A stretch of DNA of 64,000 nt from Casp-actino8 sp964614655 (GTDB lineage: Bacteria > Actinomycetota > Acidimicrobiia > Acidimicrobiales > Ilumatobacteraceae), in assembly GCA_964614655.1 (NCBI GenBank), contig CAZTPF010000005.1, positions 1 through 64,000 of the forward strand, given 5' to 3'. This document shows positions 25,325-34,208 of this stretch, piece after piece. Below the pieces are notes generated by a model, which was given only the letters and a program-made list of their open reading frames with translations, was not told where the DNA came from and ran no database searches. The position numbers and the translations under genes are program-made. Every line of letters begins with the position of its first letter. The stretch's first letter is position 1.

Positions 25325-25330
25325 TAACTT
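25325..25330 (+). promoter_or_regulatory. -10 element, obg (leaderless type)
   Basis: TAACTT, nine bases before the obg ATG. A GAGAGG follows it but is only three bases from the ATG. Confidence 0.4.
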
Positions 25331-25339
25331 GAGAGGTTC

Positions 25340-26590
25340 ATGAGCCAGTTCGTCGACGAGTGCCAACTGAACGTGCGCGCCGGCGACGGAGGGGCCGGAT
25401 GCGTGTCGTTCCGACGCGAGGGCCCGGTCGCCATGGGCGGTCCGAACGGCGGCGACGGCGGACGAGGTGGCGACATCTGGCTGGTGGCCGATCGCAACGT
25501 CGCGTCCTTGCTCGCGTTTCGCGACCACCCTCACCGGAGTGCCGGAAACGGCGTGCACGGGAAGGGCAAGGATCTCCATGGTCGTCGGGGTGAGACCCTC
25601 GAGGTGACGGTGCCCGAAGGAACGGTCGTACGCGACATGTACTCCGGCGAGATTCTCGCCGATCTGGCCAACCACGGCGATCGGTGGCTGGCCGCTCACG
25701 GTGGTCGGGGTGGTCGTGGCAACGCCCGCTTTCTCACCAATCGCCGACGGGCTCCGAGTTTCGCCGAGCAGGGCGAGCACGGCGAGGAGCGTTGGTTGAA
25801 GCTCGAACTGAAGCTTCTCGCCGACGTCGCTCTGGTGGGGTTCCCGAACGCCGGCAAGAGCACGTTCATCAGTGTGATCTCGGCCGCCAAACCCAAGATC
25901 GCCGACTATCCCTTCACGACCCTCGAACCGAATCTCGGTGTCGTCCGATTCGACGACGGGGCCGAATTCGTCGTGGCCGACATTCCCGGTCTCATCGAAG
26001 GGGCAGCCGAAGGTCGCGGCCTCGGTCATCGCTTTCTCCGGCACGTCGAACGAGCACGAGTTCTCTGCATCCTGGTCGATCTGGCGCCGGTCGACGACAC
26101 CTCACCCGACGAGCAGGTGCGCATCCTGCTCGACGAACTCGGCGAGTACGACCCCGAATTGCTCTCGCGACCACGAGTGGTGGTGGGCACCAAGACCGAC
26201 ATGGCCGATCCCGATCTGGTGGCGTCGTGGGACGGGCCGGTGATCTCGTCGATCACTCGACAGGGAGTACGTGAACTGGTCGGCCGACTGGCCTCCCTCG
26301 TTCACGAAGCCCGCCAGGACGAACCCGAGAGCGAAGGACGAGTGATCCTGCGACCCGAATCCGATGCGGCCTGGGTCGAGAAGGTCGACGAGAACGAATG
26401 GCGTGTTCATGGCCGCAAGGTTCTGCGAGCAGTGCACCTGAACGACGTCACGACTCCCGACGCCTTGTCGTACATCGACGAGCGCTTGGGCAAGTTGGGT
26501 GTTCCGAAACTGCTGTCGAGGGCCGGGGTCGCCGAGGGTGACGTGGTCTGGATCGGCTCGTTCTCCTTCGACTACCACCGCGACATCTGA
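25340..26590 (+). CDS. obg: Obg/CgtA ribosome-assembly GTPase
   Basis: A 416-residue GTPase involved in 50S maturation. It has the glycine-rich Obg domain (1-158, several GDGG/GGRGG turns), a G domain, and the C-terminal OCT domain (about 335-416). In the G domain, P-loop GFPNAGKST lies near residue 172, switch FTT follows, and G3 is DIPGLIEGA. The G4 position reads GTKTD where most Obg proteins have NKxD. This is an Asn-to-Thr change at the guanine-specificity residue. It follows L21 and L27 in the same order as in many bacteria, and proB follows 53 bases later. Confidence 0.95.
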   Translation: MSQFVDECQLNVRAGDGGAGCVSFRREGPVAMGGPNGGDGGRGGDIWLVADRNVASLLAFRDHPHRSAGNGVHGKGKDLHGRRGETLEVTVPEGTVVRDMYSGEILADLANHGDRWLAAHGGRGGRGNARFLTNRRRAPSFAEQGEHGEERWLKLELKLLADVALVGFPNAGKSTFISVISAAKPKIADYPFTTLEPNLGVVRFDDGAEFVVADIPGLIEGAAEGRGLGHRFLRHVERARVLCILVDLAPVDDTSPDEQVRILLDELGEYDPELLSRPRVVVGTKTDMADPDLVASWDGPVISSITRQGVRELVGRLASLVHEARQDEPESEGRVILRPESDAAWVEKVDENEWRVHGRKVLRAVHLNDVTTPDALSYIDERLGKLGVPKLLSRAGVAEGDVVWIGSFSFDYHRDI

Positions 26591-26630
26591 CACGAGTCGA
26601 ATCCGGTCCTCGCCGACGGGACGAGTGCCG

Positions 26631-26636
26631 TATCGT
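26631..26636 (+). promoter_or_regulatory. -10 element, proB (leaderless type)
   Basis: TATCGT, seven bases before the ATG at 26644. It argues against a GTG at 26635, which would overlap the hexamer. Confidence 0.45.
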
Positions 26637-26643
26637 GTCGGCG

Positions 26644-27768
26644 ATGTCGGGCGACTCCTCCAACACCGTGCGCGGGCGCTTGCGTGTGATCGTGAAGATC
26701 GGGACGTCGTCGTTGACCGACGATCGCGGTGTGATCTCCCGCGACATGATCGCCTCGGTCTGCCGCCAGATCGCGTCCCTGCGCCGCGACGGCCACGAAG
26801 TGGTTCTCGTGACGTCGGGAGCGGTGGCCGCCGGTGTGGCCGCACTCGAACTCACATCACGCCCGAGTGACGTGCAGACGCTCCAAGCGTTGGCGGCCGT
26901 CGGTCAGAGTCGCCTCATGGAGGTCTACAACGTCGAGTTCCATGCCGTCGGACTCGTCGCCGCCCAGGTTCTGCTGGTCCCGAACGACTTCGTCGACCGT
27001 CAGCAATACCTTCACGCCCGAGCGACTCTCGAGCGCCTTCTCGAACTCGGTTGTGTGCCGGTCGTCAACGAGAACGACACCATTGCCGCCGACGAGATTC
27101 GCTTCGGCGACAACGATCGCATCGCCGCGTTGCTGTCGCATCTGCTTCGGGCCGACGTGCTCGTTCTGCTCACCGACATCGAGGGGCTCTACACCGCCGA
27201 TCCGCGCCGGGATCCGACGGCCACGCTCGTCGCCGAAGTCGCGGCCGGTGATCCTCTCCTCAGCGTTTCGGCGGGAGTGACCGGAACCAGTCGCGGTAGC
27301 GGAGGCATGGCGTCGAAGATGGCGGCCGCTCGTATCGCCTCGGCGTCCGGGGTCCGAACGGTGATCGCTCGGGCGACGATCGACGACGTCGTGCGACGGG
27401 CCGTCGAACGGCACGATCTCGTCGGTACGACTTTTCTCGGTTCCGATCGCCAGTACTCGGCCCGCCAGTTGTGGCTCGCTCACGCGAGCGAAGTGGTCGG
27501 CGCGGTCGTGGTCGACGCCGGCGCCGAACGCGCGCTCGTCGACGGCAACGGTTCGCTTCTTCCGGCCGGAGTGGTCGGAGTGACCGGCGAGTTCGACGAG
27601 GCCGACACGATCGAAGTGGTCAACGAAGCCGGCCGGGTGGTCGCACGAGGTGCGGCCACCATGACGTCTGGTCAGGCCCGAGCGTCACGCGGTCGGCGAA
27701 CCTCCGAACTCGACGACTCGATGCCGAGAGTCGTCGTGCATCGTGACGACATGGTGGTGTTCGGCTGA
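26644..27768 (+). CDS. proB: Glutamate 5-kinase
   Basis: First enzyme of proline synthesis, phosphorylating glutamate; 374 residues. The amino-acid kinase domain (1-260) shows VIVKIGTSSLTDD, LVTSGAVAAG, VVNENDTIA, FGDNDRIAA and GSGGMASKMAAA. A C-terminal PUA domain (about 285-370) follows, giving the full-length ProB form. No proA follows in this window: the next gene is the convergent murJ. The start is set by the TATCGT hexamer. Confidence 0.95.
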   Translation: MSGDSSNTVRGRLRVIVKIGTSSLTDDRGVISRDMIASVCRQIASLRRDGHEVVLVTSGAVAAGVAALELTSRPSDVQTLQALAAVGQSRLMEVYNVEFHAVGLVAAQVLLVPNDFVDRQQYLHARATLERLLELGCVPVVNENDTIAADEIRFGDNDRIAALLSHLLRADVLVLLTDIEGLYTADPRRDPTATLVAEVAAGDPLLSVSAGVTGTSRGSGGMASKMAAARIASASGVRTVIARATIDDVVRRAVERHDLVGTTFLGSDRQYSARQLWLAHASEVVGAVVVDAGAERALVDGNGSLLPAGVVGVTGEFDEADTIEVVNEAGRVVARGAATMTSGQARASRGRRTSELDDSMPRVVVHRDDMVVFG

Positions 27769-27785
27769 GGGTCGCGGCCCGTCAC

Positions 27786-27801
27786 CACGATTTTGGTCGT
27801 G
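27786..27801. terminator. Weak hairpin between proB and murJ
   Basis: CACGA, six-base loop, TCGTG in the 33-bp gap between convergent genes. The stem is only 5 bp, so support is slight. Confidence 0.3.
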
Positions 27802-29448
27802 TCACGGCTGATCCGAGGACTCGGGCGGGGCGGATTCGGGGCCGCGAAGACGTCGACGCAGGTTTCGGAGGTGGTCGATCTCGGGGGCTCGAAGAAGCTG
27901 CAAGGCGCCGAGGTAGGTGATCACACCGATGCCGGTGCCGATGACGAGCCGCAACACGGCGCCGCCTCCGTCGTCGTCACCGAACGCCCGAACGGCGAGC
28001 CAGACGATCGAACCCATTGCGGCACCGGCGAGGACGACACGTGACAGCCCGACGAGGACGTCGAGGGCCGGGAACGTCGGAACCTTGACGCGCAGGGCGA
28101 GCAGCGTGACGATCGCCGCGGCCAGATACGAGATGGCGAAGGCGAGTCCGAGGCCGAGGACGTCGAAGGGCCCGACGAGGGCGAAGGCGAGGACGATGTT
28201 GAGGGCGTTCTGGCCGAGGTTGATGACGAACGGTGTTCGGGTGTCCTGATGGGCGTAGAAGCCGCGAAGCGCGAAGAGATAGATCGAGTAGCCGATGAGG
28301 CCGAGAGACAGTCCGGCGAGGGCGCGCGACGTCGTGTCGGCGGCCGCGGCGTCGAATTGCCCGTGTTGAAGCAATGCCCCGACGATCGGGCGAGCGAGAG
28401 CCAGGAATCCGAAGGCCGCCGGAATGGTGAGGATCCCGACCAGGCGCACTCCGAGGGCCGTTCGATCGACGAAGGCGTCACGGTCGCGTCGAGCCACGGC
28501 CCGCGCCATCTCGGGGATGAAGGTGGTGGCGATGCTCATCGCGAGGAGGCCGTGCGGGAAGTAGAAGAACGTCGACGCCTTGGCGTAGGCGTCCTGCCCG
28601 CCGCTGCCGGGAACGGCGAGGTTCTTCACGATCACGACCGTCACCTGATTGGCGAGCACGTAGCCGAACGTCCAACCCGAGAGTGCGAACAGCCGTTTCA
28701 CGGCCGGGTGGAACGGTCGGAACCGGAAACGGAAGTTCAGCCCGGCCTGATGGATGGCCGGTAGGAGAACCAGGGCCTGCAAGGCGATGCCTCCCGTCGC
28801 GCCGAGCCCGAGAAGCCAACGGAACGACGGACTGTCGAGGACGTCGCGCAGGATCGGTGCCTTGTTGTCGAGAAGGGTCGGCACGTAGAGGAGCGAGCAG
28901 ATGATGACCACGTTGGCGAGAACGGGCGACCAGGCGGCGGCGAAGAAACGGCGTTGCGCGTTGAGAAGCGCCCCGAGAACGGCGGCGATGCCGTAGAAGA
29001 AGATCTGCAGGAGAAAGATGCGGGTGAGCGCAGTGCCGACCGTGCGGAAGTCGTTGGCGTCGACGGCGGCATCGGGGCTGAGCGAGAAGATGCGGAAGAT
29101 CCACGGGGCGAACACCACGGCGATCGCCGTGATGACGGTGAGGGCGACGATGCTCACGCCGACGACCGACTCCGCTCCATCGCGGTCGTCGTCCTCGAGC
29201 AGTCGCGTGAAGAGCGGGACGAGGGTGGCCGACAGCACGCCGCCCAGAAGGAGTTCGTAGACGGCGTTCGGAGAGTTGTTGGCGCCGTCGTAGGCGTCGG
29301 CGAGGGCGGTCTGGCCGATGACGAATCCGAAGACGATCACCTTCAGCATCCCGGTGAGGCGGGACAGGCCGGTACCGAGAGCGACGATCGCGTTGGACCG
29401 CAGGAGCTCGTTCCGGCGCAGGGAAGGGTCCTCGATCGGTTCGGCCAT
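27802..29448 (-). CDS. murJ: Lipid II flippase MurJ
   Basis: MOP-superfamily membrane protein of 548 residues with about 14 hydrophobic segments, which flips lipid II to the outer face for wall synthesis. The MurJ-type start (LLRSNAIVALGTGLSRLTG) and the ADAYDGANNSPNAVYELLLG motif are present, as is GLLAMSIATTFIPEMA. Mycobacterial MurJ carries C-terminal pseudokinase and carbohydrate-binding domains; those are absent. The start at ATG 29448 is supported by TACGCT seven bases upstream; an in-frame ATG at 29469 is the alternative. It is separate from the dcw genes but serves the same pathway. Confidence 0.93.
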   Translation of the reverse strand: MAEPIEDPSLRRNELLRSNAIVALGTGLSRLTGMLKVIVFGFVIGQTALADAYDGANNSPNAVYELLLGGVLSATLVPLFTRLLEDDDRDGAESVVGVSIVALTVITAIAVVFAPWIFRIFSLSPDAAVDANDFRTVGTALTRIFLLQIFFYGIAAVLGALLNAQRRFFAAAWSPVLANVVIICSLLYVPTLLDNKAPILRDVLDSPSFRWLLGLGATGGIALQALVLLPAIHQAGLNFRFRFRPFHPAVKRLFALSGWTFGYVLANQVTVVIVKNLAVPGSGGQDAYAKASTFFYFPHGLLAMSIATTFIPEMARAVARRDRDAFVDRTALGVRLVGILTIPAAFGFLALARPIVGALLQHGQFDAAAADTTSRALAGLSLGLIGYSIYLFALRGFYAHQDTRTPFVINLGQNALNIVLAFALVGPFDVLGLGLAFAISYLAAAIVTLLALRVKVPTFPALDVLVGLSRVVLAGAAMGSIVWLAVRAFGDDDGGGAVLRLVIGTGIGVITYLGALQLLRAPEIDHLRNLRRRLRGPESAPPESSDQP

Positions 29449-29455
29449 CGGATAC

Positions 29456-29461
29456 AGCGTA
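29456..29461 (-). promoter_or_regulatory. -10 element, murJ (leaderless type)
   Basis: TACGCT on the reverse strand, seven bases before the ATG at 29448. Confidence 0.45.
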
Positions 29462-29551
29462 GATGTCATCGGGAAAGGGCCCCGGTTTCCGGTCCGATGG
29501 TGACGACACCCCGTCGGGTGATCCAATTGATGGCCTGAGCAGGGTGACTTG

Positions 29552-29557
29552 TAGGGT
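29552..29557 (+). promoter_or_regulatory. -10 element, moxR-type operon (leaderless)
   Basis: TAGGGT, six bases before the ATG at 29564, with a TTGATG at 29527-29532 (19-base spacer) as a possible -35 box. Confidence 0.5.
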
Positions 29558-29563
29558 GAAAAC

Positions 29564-30433
29564 ATGCAACATCGCTTCGAATCGGTCCAACAGGTGCGTG
29601 ACGGTCTCCGTGACGTCAACTACCTCGCGGACGACGGGATCGCGGGTGTGGCCTTCCTCGCCGACCGGTTGGGCAAGCCCGTACTCGTCGAGGGTCCGGC
29701 CGGAACCGGCAAGACGCAGCTCGCCAAGAGCATCGCCGAGCTCACCGGTGCCCGACTGATCCGACTGCAGTGCTACGAGGGCCTCGACGAGTCGAAAGCT
29801 CTCTACGAGTGGAACTACAAGAAGCAGTTGCTCCGTATCCAGGCCGACAAGAACAGCGACTCCTGGAGCGAGGTACACGACGACATCTTCAGCCGCGAGT
29901 TCCTCCTCACGCGTCCGCTCCTCGAGGCCATCAGCGCAAGCGACCCGGTGGTGCTTCTCATCGACGAGGTCGACCGCGTCGAGGTCGAGACCGAGGCGTT
30001 GCTCCTCGAGATCCTGTCCGAGTACCAGGTGTCCATCCCCGAACTCGGCACGATCACGGCGGCCCAGATCCCGTTGGTCTTCCTCACCTCCAACAACACT
30101 CGCGAACTCTCCGAAGCCCTGAAGCGTCGTTGCCTCTACCTGCACGTCGACTATCCGAGCATGGAACGCGAGAAGGAAATCGTGTTGGCCAAGGTCGACG
30201 GGATCACCGAGCATCTCGCCGATCAGGTGGCGCGTATCGTCAGAAGTATTCGTCAACTCGATCTGAAGAAGGCGCCGAGCGTCAGCGAGACCCTCGACTG
30301 GGCGCGAACCCTTCTCTTGTTGAACGCCGACACCGTCGATGCCGAGATGGCCAAGAGCACTCTCCACGTGCTCTTGAAGTACCAGACCGACATCGCGAAG
30401 GCAGCCAAGGAACTGTCGGTCGACCCGGCCTGA
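29564..30433 (+). CDS. MoxR-family AAA ATPase
   Basis: A 289-residue AAA+ ATPase of the MoxR/CoxD group. Walker A is EGPAGTGKTQLAKS near residue 43, Walker B VVLLIDEVDR near residue 130, and sensor 1 the FLTSNNTREL motif near residue 181. Such ATPases act with VWA-domain proteins as chaperones that mature or remodel protein complexes, sometimes by metal insertion. The partner gene starts 17 bases downstream. The client is not evident: no dehydrogenase or metalloenzyme structural genes lie directly in this operon. Confidence 0.92.
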   Translation: MQHRFESVQQVRDGLRDVNYLADDGIAGVAFLADRLGKPVLVEGPAGTGKTQLAKSIAELTGARLIRLQCYEGLDESKALYEWNYKKQLLRIQADKNSDSWSEVHDDIFSREFLLTRPLLEAISASDPVVLLIDEVDRVEVETEALLLEILSEYQVSIPELGTITAAQIPLVFLTSNNTRELSEALKRRCLYLHVDYPSMEREKEIVLAKVDGITEHLADQVARIVRSIRQLDLKKAPSVSETLDWARTLLLLNADTVDAEMAKSTLHVLLKYQTDIAKAAKELSVDPA

Positions 30434-30450
30434 TCCGACGGCCGATCATC

Positions 30451-31887
30451 GTGCTCGATCTCCTCTCCGGTTTCGTCCAGGAGCTCCGCAACGCGGGGTT
30501 ACCGGTGTCGCTCACCGAAAATCTCGACGCCATGGAGGCGGTCCGACACATCCCGATCGAAGATCGGGACGCCTTCAAGTACGCACTCGGCGCGACTCTG
30601 GTGAAGAACAGTGCTCACTGGCGGTCGTTCGAGACGGTCTTCGAGGTGTATTTCTCGCTGCGCGGACCCGAGTACAAGTTGGTCGACGGTTCGCCCGACG
30701 AACTCGACGAGTTGTGGCGCGAGATGCAGGAGCAGATGCAGCAAGCCGACGGCCGAGGCGCCTCGGGAGGCATGGAGTCGCTGACACCCGAAGAGATGGC
30801 CCAGATGCTCATGCAGGCCCTCATGAAGGGCGATCAGGCGATGATGCGCGCCCTGGCCCGTCAGGCCGTTCAGCGTTTCGCCGGTATGGAGCCCGGCCGA
30901 CCCGTCGGAGGCACGTACTACCTCTATCGCACATTGCGGAATCTCGATCTCGACGGCATGTTGCAAAAGCTCATGGACGCGAGCCGACAGGAAGTCGGCG
31001 GGGAGCTCACGCCACTCGAGGAGCGTCTCGAACGAGACGAGTACGAGACGCGCATCGAGAACTTCAAGAAGGAGATCGAGGCCGAGATCCGTCGTCGTCT
31101 CGTGGCCGACCGCGGTGCCGAAGCCATGGCCAAGACGTTGCGCAAGCCGCTTCCCGAAGACGTCGAGTTCATGCACGCCAGTCGCGACGAGATGGCTCTG
31201 CTCAAGAAGTCGCTCTATCCGCTCACTCGCAAGCTGGCGGCCCGTTTGGCGCGTAAGCGTCGCCACGGCCGCAAAGGTCCACTCGACTTCCGTAACACCG
31301 TCCGTCATTCGCTGTCGTACGGAGGGGTTCCGGCCGATCCGAAGTTCAAGTATCCGCGGCCGGCCAAACCCGAATTGATGGTCGTGGCCGACATCTCGGG
31401 CAGCGTCGCCGCCTTCGCCCGTTTCACCCTGATGCTGGTGTACGCCATTCAGAACCAGTTCTCCAAGGTTCGGTCGTTCGTCTTCATCGACGGGCTCGAC
31501 GAGGTCACCGACTTCTTCCGCAACACCGAAGACATCACCGAGGCCATCCATCGGGTCAACACCGAAGCCGACGTGGTGTGGGTGGACGGCCACTCCGACT
31601 ACGGGCACGCCTTCGAAGTCTTCTGGGACAAGTACGGCAAGGATGTCGGTCCGAAGACCACGGTTCTGCTACTCGGTGACGCGCGCAACAACTACCACGC
31701 GTCCCAGTCGTGGGTGGTGAAAGAGATCGAGCAGAAGGCCCGGCACGTGTACTGGCTGAATCCCGAGCCGCGTTCGTACTGGAACACCGGGGACTCGATC
31801 GTCGGCGAGTACGGCAACTTCACCGACGGAGTCTTCGAGTGCCGAAATCTGAGGCAACTGGAAGCCTTCGTCGAGAAATTGGCCTGA
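30451..31887 (+). CDS. VWA-domain (CoxE-like) protein
   Basis: A 478-residue soluble protein paired with the MoxR ATPase. The N-terminal half is helical and charged, with a Met/Gln-rich stretch around 85-135 (EEMAQMLMQALMKGD). The C-terminal half is a von Willebrand A domain with the metal-site motif DISGS at 314-318 and a later DGLDE. This layout matches CoxE-like proteins. GTG start; an open frame extends upstream only as a shadow of the MoxR gene. The phosphatase gene begins one base after its stop. Confidence 0.88.
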   Translation: MLDLLSGFVQELRNAGLPVSLTENLDAMEAVRHIPIEDRDAFKYALGATLVKNSAHWRSFETVFEVYFSLRGPEYKLVDGSPDELDELWREMQEQMQQADGRGASGGMESLTPEEMAQMLMQALMKGDQAMMRALARQAVQRFAGMEPGRPVGGTYYLYRTLRNLDLDGMLQKLMDASRQEVGGELTPLEERLERDEYETRIENFKKEIEAEIRRRLVADRGAEAMAKTLRKPLPEDVEFMHASRDEMALLKKSLYPLTRKLAARLARKRRHGRKGPLDFRNTVRHSLSYGGVPADPKFKYPRPAKPELMVVADISGSVAAFARFTLMLVYAIQNQFSKVRSFVFIDGLDEVTDFFRNTEDITEAIHRVNTEADVVWVDGHSDYGHAFEVFWDKYGKDVGPKTTVLLLGDARNNYHASQSWVVKEIEQKARHVYWLNPEPRSYWNTGDSIVGEYGNFTDGVFECRNLRQLEAFVEKLA

Positions 31888-31888
31888 C

Positions 31889-32518
31889 GTGACGCGTTTC
31901 GTCTTCGTTCGACACGGGGAATCGCAGGTGACCGTCGACCGCGTGGTCGGTGGCCCGCGTTCGTGTCGAGGGCTGTCCGATCTGGGGCGACAGCAGGCCG
32001 AGCGACTCCGTGATCGGTGGGCTCGTCATCCCGAGTTGACGTTCGACACCGTGTACTCGAGTGCCTACCCGAGGGCGCGCGAGACGGCCGAGATCGTTCT
32101 GCCGTCCCTCGGTGCGTCGTCGCTCGAGATCGATCCTGACCTCGGTGAACACGATCCAGGGCCGCAGTGCGACGGACTCACCTACGTGCAGTTCGAGGAG
32201 AAGTTCGGCAATCCCGATTGGGAGGCCGACCCCTACGGGGTCACGTTCCCGGGCGGGGAGACCATCGCCGAGTTCCAACTGCGCATCGGTTCGGCCGTCC
32301 GTCGGTTGTGCGAGCGACATCCCGAGTCGACCGTTGCCGTCTTCTGCCACGGCGGGGTCATCGACACGGTGATGCGCCAGTCGTTGCGCACTTTCGGCAC
32401 CGGCCAGTTCGAGATCCACACCAAGAACACGTCGGTCACCGAACTCGAACTGGTTCGAACCGGTCGCTGGCGGCTCATTCGCTACAACGACGTCGCGCAC
32501 CTCGCCGGTCTGCCATGA
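31889..32518 (+). CDS. Histidine phosphatase family protein
   Basis: A 209-residue phosphatase of the phosphoglycerate-mutase superfamily. The catalytic RHG lies at residues 8-10 (FVRHGES), the second catalytic histidine in VAVFCHGGVIDTV, and the arginine in SAYPRARETAE. The substrate cannot be told from sequence; many members act on small phosphate esters. GTG start directly behind the VWA gene; its TGA overlaps the ATG of the GMC oxidoreductase, so all four genes from 29564 may be one transcript. Confidence 0.9.
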   Translation: MTRFVFVRHGESQVTVDRVVGGPRSCRGLSDLGRQQAERLRDRWARHPELTFDTVYSSAYPRARETAEIVLPSLGASSLEIDPDLGEHDPGPQCDGLTYVQFEEKFGNPDWEADPYGVTFPGGETIAEFQLRIGSAVRRLCERHPESTVAVFCHGGVIDTVMRQSLRTFGTGQFEIHTKNTSVTELELVRTGRWRLIRYNDVAHLAGLP

Positions 32519-33915
32519 CGAGACCCCGAGCCGTCGTGATCGGGGCCGGCTCGGCCGGGTCGGTGATGGCGCGCCGACTCGTCGAGGCCGATCATCACGT
32601 GACGCTCGTGGAAGCGGGACCCGACGGGGCGTCTCCGCCCGGAGTCGCGAGTCCGTCGTTTTTCGACGCCTTGGCCGAGCCCGGGCGCATCTGGCCCGAT
32701 CTGACCGCCACGCGCGTGGCCGGCGGGCCCGAGACTCTCTATGCGCGAGGACGAGGTGTGGGCGGGTCGTCGGCGGTCAACGCCATGATCGGACTGTGGG
32801 GAGAACCCGACGACTACGACCGTTGGGAGCGGGATCACGGCTGCGAGGGCTGGTCGTGGAACGACGTCCTCCCAGTCTTCATGCGCATGCCGGTACCCCT
32901 GCGAACCCCGCGTCTTCGAGAGGTCGGACCGATCGGCCGGGCCGTCGCGGCCATCGGTCGCGACGAGGGTTGGGTCGAGCACGTGGGGCCCGGTGCCGTC
33001 GGGCCTCTCGGGCGCGACATCGGCGCCTGTCGGCTCACGCAGGACACCAACGGTCGTCGGATGAGCGCTTTCGCCGTGTACGTGTCGCCGGTGCGCGACG
33101 ATCCCCGTCTCGAGGTGCGGACCGACGTCGAGGTCGATCGGGTGGTGATCGACGCCGGTCGAGCGACCGGTGTCGTCGTCTCGGACGGGTCGGTGCTCGA
33201 CGCCGACCTCGTCGTCGTTGCGGCCGGAGCCATCGAGTCGCCGCGCATTCTGCTTCGCTCCGAGATCGACAACGCTCACGTCGGTGTCGGCCTCCAGGAC
33301 CATGCTGCGGCCACCTTCACCCTCGTGCCGACCGAGGAGTGGAACGCGACTGGTCTCGCTGTAGGGGTCGTCGGACGATTCTCGTCGGGTCGAGCGCCAG
33401 CCGATCTGCAGATCCTGCCGATCGATCATCTCGGTCCTGGCGCTCCGGGTCTGGCAGTGGTCAACGTCGCGCTCATGAACGTGGAGTCGCGCGGCGTCGT
33501 CGATCTCGAGCGGGTCTCGTTCGACATGTTGAGCGACGAACGCGATCTGAACACCTTGGTCGACGGGGTGCGACTGATTCGTCCGTGGTTCGCGTCTCGT
33601 CCGCTGACCGATGTGGTCTCGGCGGTGCTGATCGACGATCAGGGGACACCGCTCGACGCCCTCGGCGACGACGACGAGTCGCTGCGACGCTGGGTGACGT
33701 CGGTGACGGGTGATTACGTGCACGCCGCCGGATCCTGCGCCATGGGACGGCGCGGTGAGTCGGTCGTCGACCGATTCGGACGAAGTTGGGACGCGCAAGG
33801 TCTGTGGGTCGCCGACGCCTCGATCATGCCGAGACTTCCGCGTGCCAACACCCATCTGCCGACCGTGATGGTGGCCGAGCGGGTGGCCGAGTTCCTGGTG
33901 GCGAGCTCGAAATAG
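32515..33915 (+). CDS. GMC-family FAD oxidoreductase
   Basis: A 466-residue flavoenzyme of the glucose-methanol-choline family, oxidising an alcohol group. The FAD-binding GAGSAGS motif is at 10-16, and the GMC signature RGVGGSSAVNAMI near residue 80. The catalytic pair is H403 (in HAAGSCAMG) and H447 (in NTHLP). The C-terminal WVADASIMPRLP is also typical. It is shorter than choline dehydrogenases. The ATG overlaps the phosphatase stop. Ends with TAG. Substrate unknown. Confidence 0.9.
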   Translation: MTRPRAVVIGAGSAGSVMARRLVEADHHVTLVEAGPDGASPPGVASPSFFDALAEPGRIWPDLTATRVAGGPETLYARGRGVGGSSAVNAMIGLWGEPDDYDRWERDHGCEGWSWNDVLPVFMRMPVPLRTPRLREVGPIGRAVAAIGRDEGWVEHVGPGAVGPLGRDIGACRLTQDTNGRRMSAFAVYVSPVRDDPRLEVRTDVEVDRVVIDAGRATGVVVSDGSVLDADLVVVAAGAIESPRILLRSEIDNAHVGVGLQDHAAATFTLVPTEEWNATGLAVGVVGRFSSGRAPADLQILPIDHLGPGAPGLAVVNVALMNVESRGVVDLERVSFDMLSDERDLNTLVDGVRLIRPWFASRPLTDVVSAVLIDDQGTPLDALGDDDESLRRWVTSVTGDYVHAAGSCAMGRRGESVVDRFGRSWDAQGLWVADASIMPRLPRANTHLPTVMVAERVAEFLVASSK

Positions 33916-33971
33916 TCGATCTCCATGCGGGCGCAGACCTCCGTGTCACACCCCTGTGGTCCACTTCGAGC

Positions 33972-34208
33972 ATGAGTTCAACACCCTCACGTCCCGTCGA
34001 ACCGTCGATCGTGATCGATTGCCAGACTTGTGTGGCCCGCGACACCGACGCCTGTACCGACTGCATGGTGTCGTATCTGTGTCGTGACGAGCCGTCGACC
34101 GCCGTGGTCTTCGATCTGGCCGAATGGCGGGCCGTGCGTGTTCTCGCCGACGCCGGTCTGGTGCCTACGCTTCGGCATCGTGCGTCCGCCGAAGTCTCCG
34201 CCTCCTGA
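33972..34208 (+). CDS. Cys-rich microprotein, 78 residues
   Basis: I do not recognise a named family. The 78-residue protein has a compact cysteine cluster: CQTC at about 17-20, then CTDC at about 28-31 and a further cysteine near residue 36. Two CxxC knuckles suggest a zinc site or an iron-sulfur cluster. The rest is short, with one hydrophobic helix (RAVRVLADAGLV). The ATG is the natural start. Its 3' end overlaps the queG GTG by 29 bases in another frame, so it may be translated with queG, itself a cluster protein. Confidence 0.6.
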   Translation: MSSTPSRPVEPSIVIDCQTCVARDTDACTDCMVSYLCRDEPSTAVVFDLAEWRAVRVLADAGLVPTLRHRASAEVSAS

